Source: Nitrospirota bacterium
GTDB taxonomy: Bacteria > Nitrospirota > Thermodesulfovibrionia > Thermodesulfovibrionales > JdFR-88
Direction: 5' to 3'
Length of the DNA: 64,000 nt
Assembly: GCA_021825295.1 (NCBI GenBank)
Contig: JAKAHV010000008.1
Coordinates: 1 to 64,000, forward strand
In this document: piece by piece, positions 63,541 through 64,000 of the stretch
Position numbering within the stretch: the stretch's first letter is position 1
Layout: the number at the start of each line of letters is the position of its first letter
The notes under the pieces: generated by a model
The model's database searches: none
The model's input: the letters and a program-made list of their open reading frames with translations, nothing else
Told to the model about the DNA's origin: nothing
Translations under genes and position numbers: made by a program

Positions 63541-64000
63541 TTTGCAGTTCCCGGTATTCCTTTTTTATGCGATCAAAAAGGCGTGCGTTCTCCATGGCAA
63601 CCGCCCCCTGGCAGGAAAGGCCGTTCAGAAAATCCATCTCCTCCTGCCTGAAACCATACGGATAGGATGTATATACCTTGAGTACGCCGGCTACCGAGCC
63701 CCTGACCGCGAGCGGTACGCAAAGCATCCCCGCTATGCCTTCCCTCGCCAGCTCATCCCTGTCCGGCAACTTGTCTTCCACGCCTATATCGGGCACGCTG
63801 ACGACATTGCATTCCAGGCATTGCCTGTCCAGCGGGCTTTTTTCGAGGGGGACAGGGCCTGTCGCCAGGTATTCGTCCGAGAGGCCAAACGCCGCCCTGG
63901 TCACGACCTCGTTCTTCTCCCTGTCCAGAATCCCTATCGAGGCGGCCCGGACACCCAGACCCGTCACGGCCGCCCTGACGATCAGACCCAAAACCTCGTC
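63488..64000 (-). CDS. GAF-domain protein, cut by window edge
   Basis: At least 170 residues, open through the right edge. The GAF core reads VRAASIGILDREKNEVVTRA, CNVVSVPDIGVEDKLPDRDE, GMLCVPLAVRGSVAGVLKVY and MDFLNGLSCQGAVAMENARL. After it comes a short helix ending EYRELQSDVWKWYEWGEHFP. GAF domains bind small ligands or sense redox. Overlap with the hydrogenase beta gene suggests it regulates or senses for the hydrogenase. More domains may lie upstream. Confidence 0.85.
   Translation of the reverse strand, partial: DEVLGLIVRAAVTGLGVRAASIGILDREKNEVVTRAAFGLSDEYLATGPVPLEKSPLDRQCLECNVVSVPDIGVEDKLPDRDELAREGIAGMLCVPLAVRGSVAGVLKVYTSYPYGFRQEEMDFLNGLSCQGAVAMENARLFDRIKKEYRELQSDVWKWYEWGEHFPKKL

Overview
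The window is about 64 kb of compact, moderately GC-rich bacterial chromosome. It holds roughly 58 recognisable protein genes and no tRNA, rRNA or CRISPR array that I could find. The gene set suggests a Gram-negative anaerobe or microaerophile that moves electrons across its outer membrane: TolC, an MtrB-type porin and outer-membrane multihaem cytochromes, OmcS-like cytochromes, a sulfhydrogenase-type [NiFe] hydrogenase, the futalosine menaquinone pathway and a PEP-CTERM protein. A Nitrospirota or Desulfobacterota-like lineage fits best. This is inference from gene content, with no marker-gene tree behind it.

Layout. 0.7-9.1 kb (minus strand): a haem block hflX - radical SAM - hemE - hemH - hemG, then a DUF465 gene and ilvD. 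hemH and hemG have no ATG/GTG/TTG at a sensible position and appear to start at CTG; hflX has a broken 5' end. 9.4-11.6 kb (plus): a truncated DUF559 gene, a PEP-CTERM HAF-repeat protein and a VapBC-type toxin-antitoxin pair. 11.8-20.8 kb (minus): a type I secretion operon with a TolC-like protein, HlyD, an ABC exporter with a degenerate C39 domain, a sulfotransferase and a large signal-peptide-less metzincin-like protein. It is driven by a near-consensus promoter and a leader with a possible pseudoknot. The layout recalls raxSTAB of Xanthomonas, which sulfates and exports a peptide, but the cargo here is a metalloprotease-like protein. This is my best candidate for an undescribed system.

21.4-28.6 kb: a 5'-truncated SNF2 helicase fused to the antisense of a HEPN remnant, an MtrB-like porin with a decahaem DmsE-like lipoprotein cytochrome (an outer-membrane electron conduit), an unrecognised gene, and junk repeats including a second DUF559 fragment. 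28.6-33 kb: truA and the translation block rpsB-tsf-pyrH-frr-(46-aa ORF)-dksA-like. 33.1-37.0 kb: futalosine hydrolase, a CLC channel with CBS domains, and an MFS transporter converging on it. 37.3-42.2 kb: copZ-like, aroQ, pepQ, efp, accB, accC, thiE. 42.4-47.4 kb: yicC, remA-like, gmk, rpoZ, coaBC, TPR, roadblock.

47.7-50.5 kb (plus): two tandem hexahaem cytochromes closely resembling the nanowire protein OmcS as I remember it. With the porin-cytochrome pair and the hydrogenase, they suggest a route from H2 or cellular reductant to an extracellular acceptor. 50.5-56.0 kb: bioD, an SDR reductase, acetate kinase, an M23 peptidase, a bactofilin, a MITE-like element and a membrane-protein remnant. 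56.0-59.6 kb: a small Cys-rich protein with a SufR-like regulator, a THUMP protein, a radical SAM activase-like protein and an HhH glycosylase-like protein. 59.7-64 kb (minus): a four-subunit hydrogenase in hydBGDA order, preceded by a GAF-domain gene that runs off the right edge.
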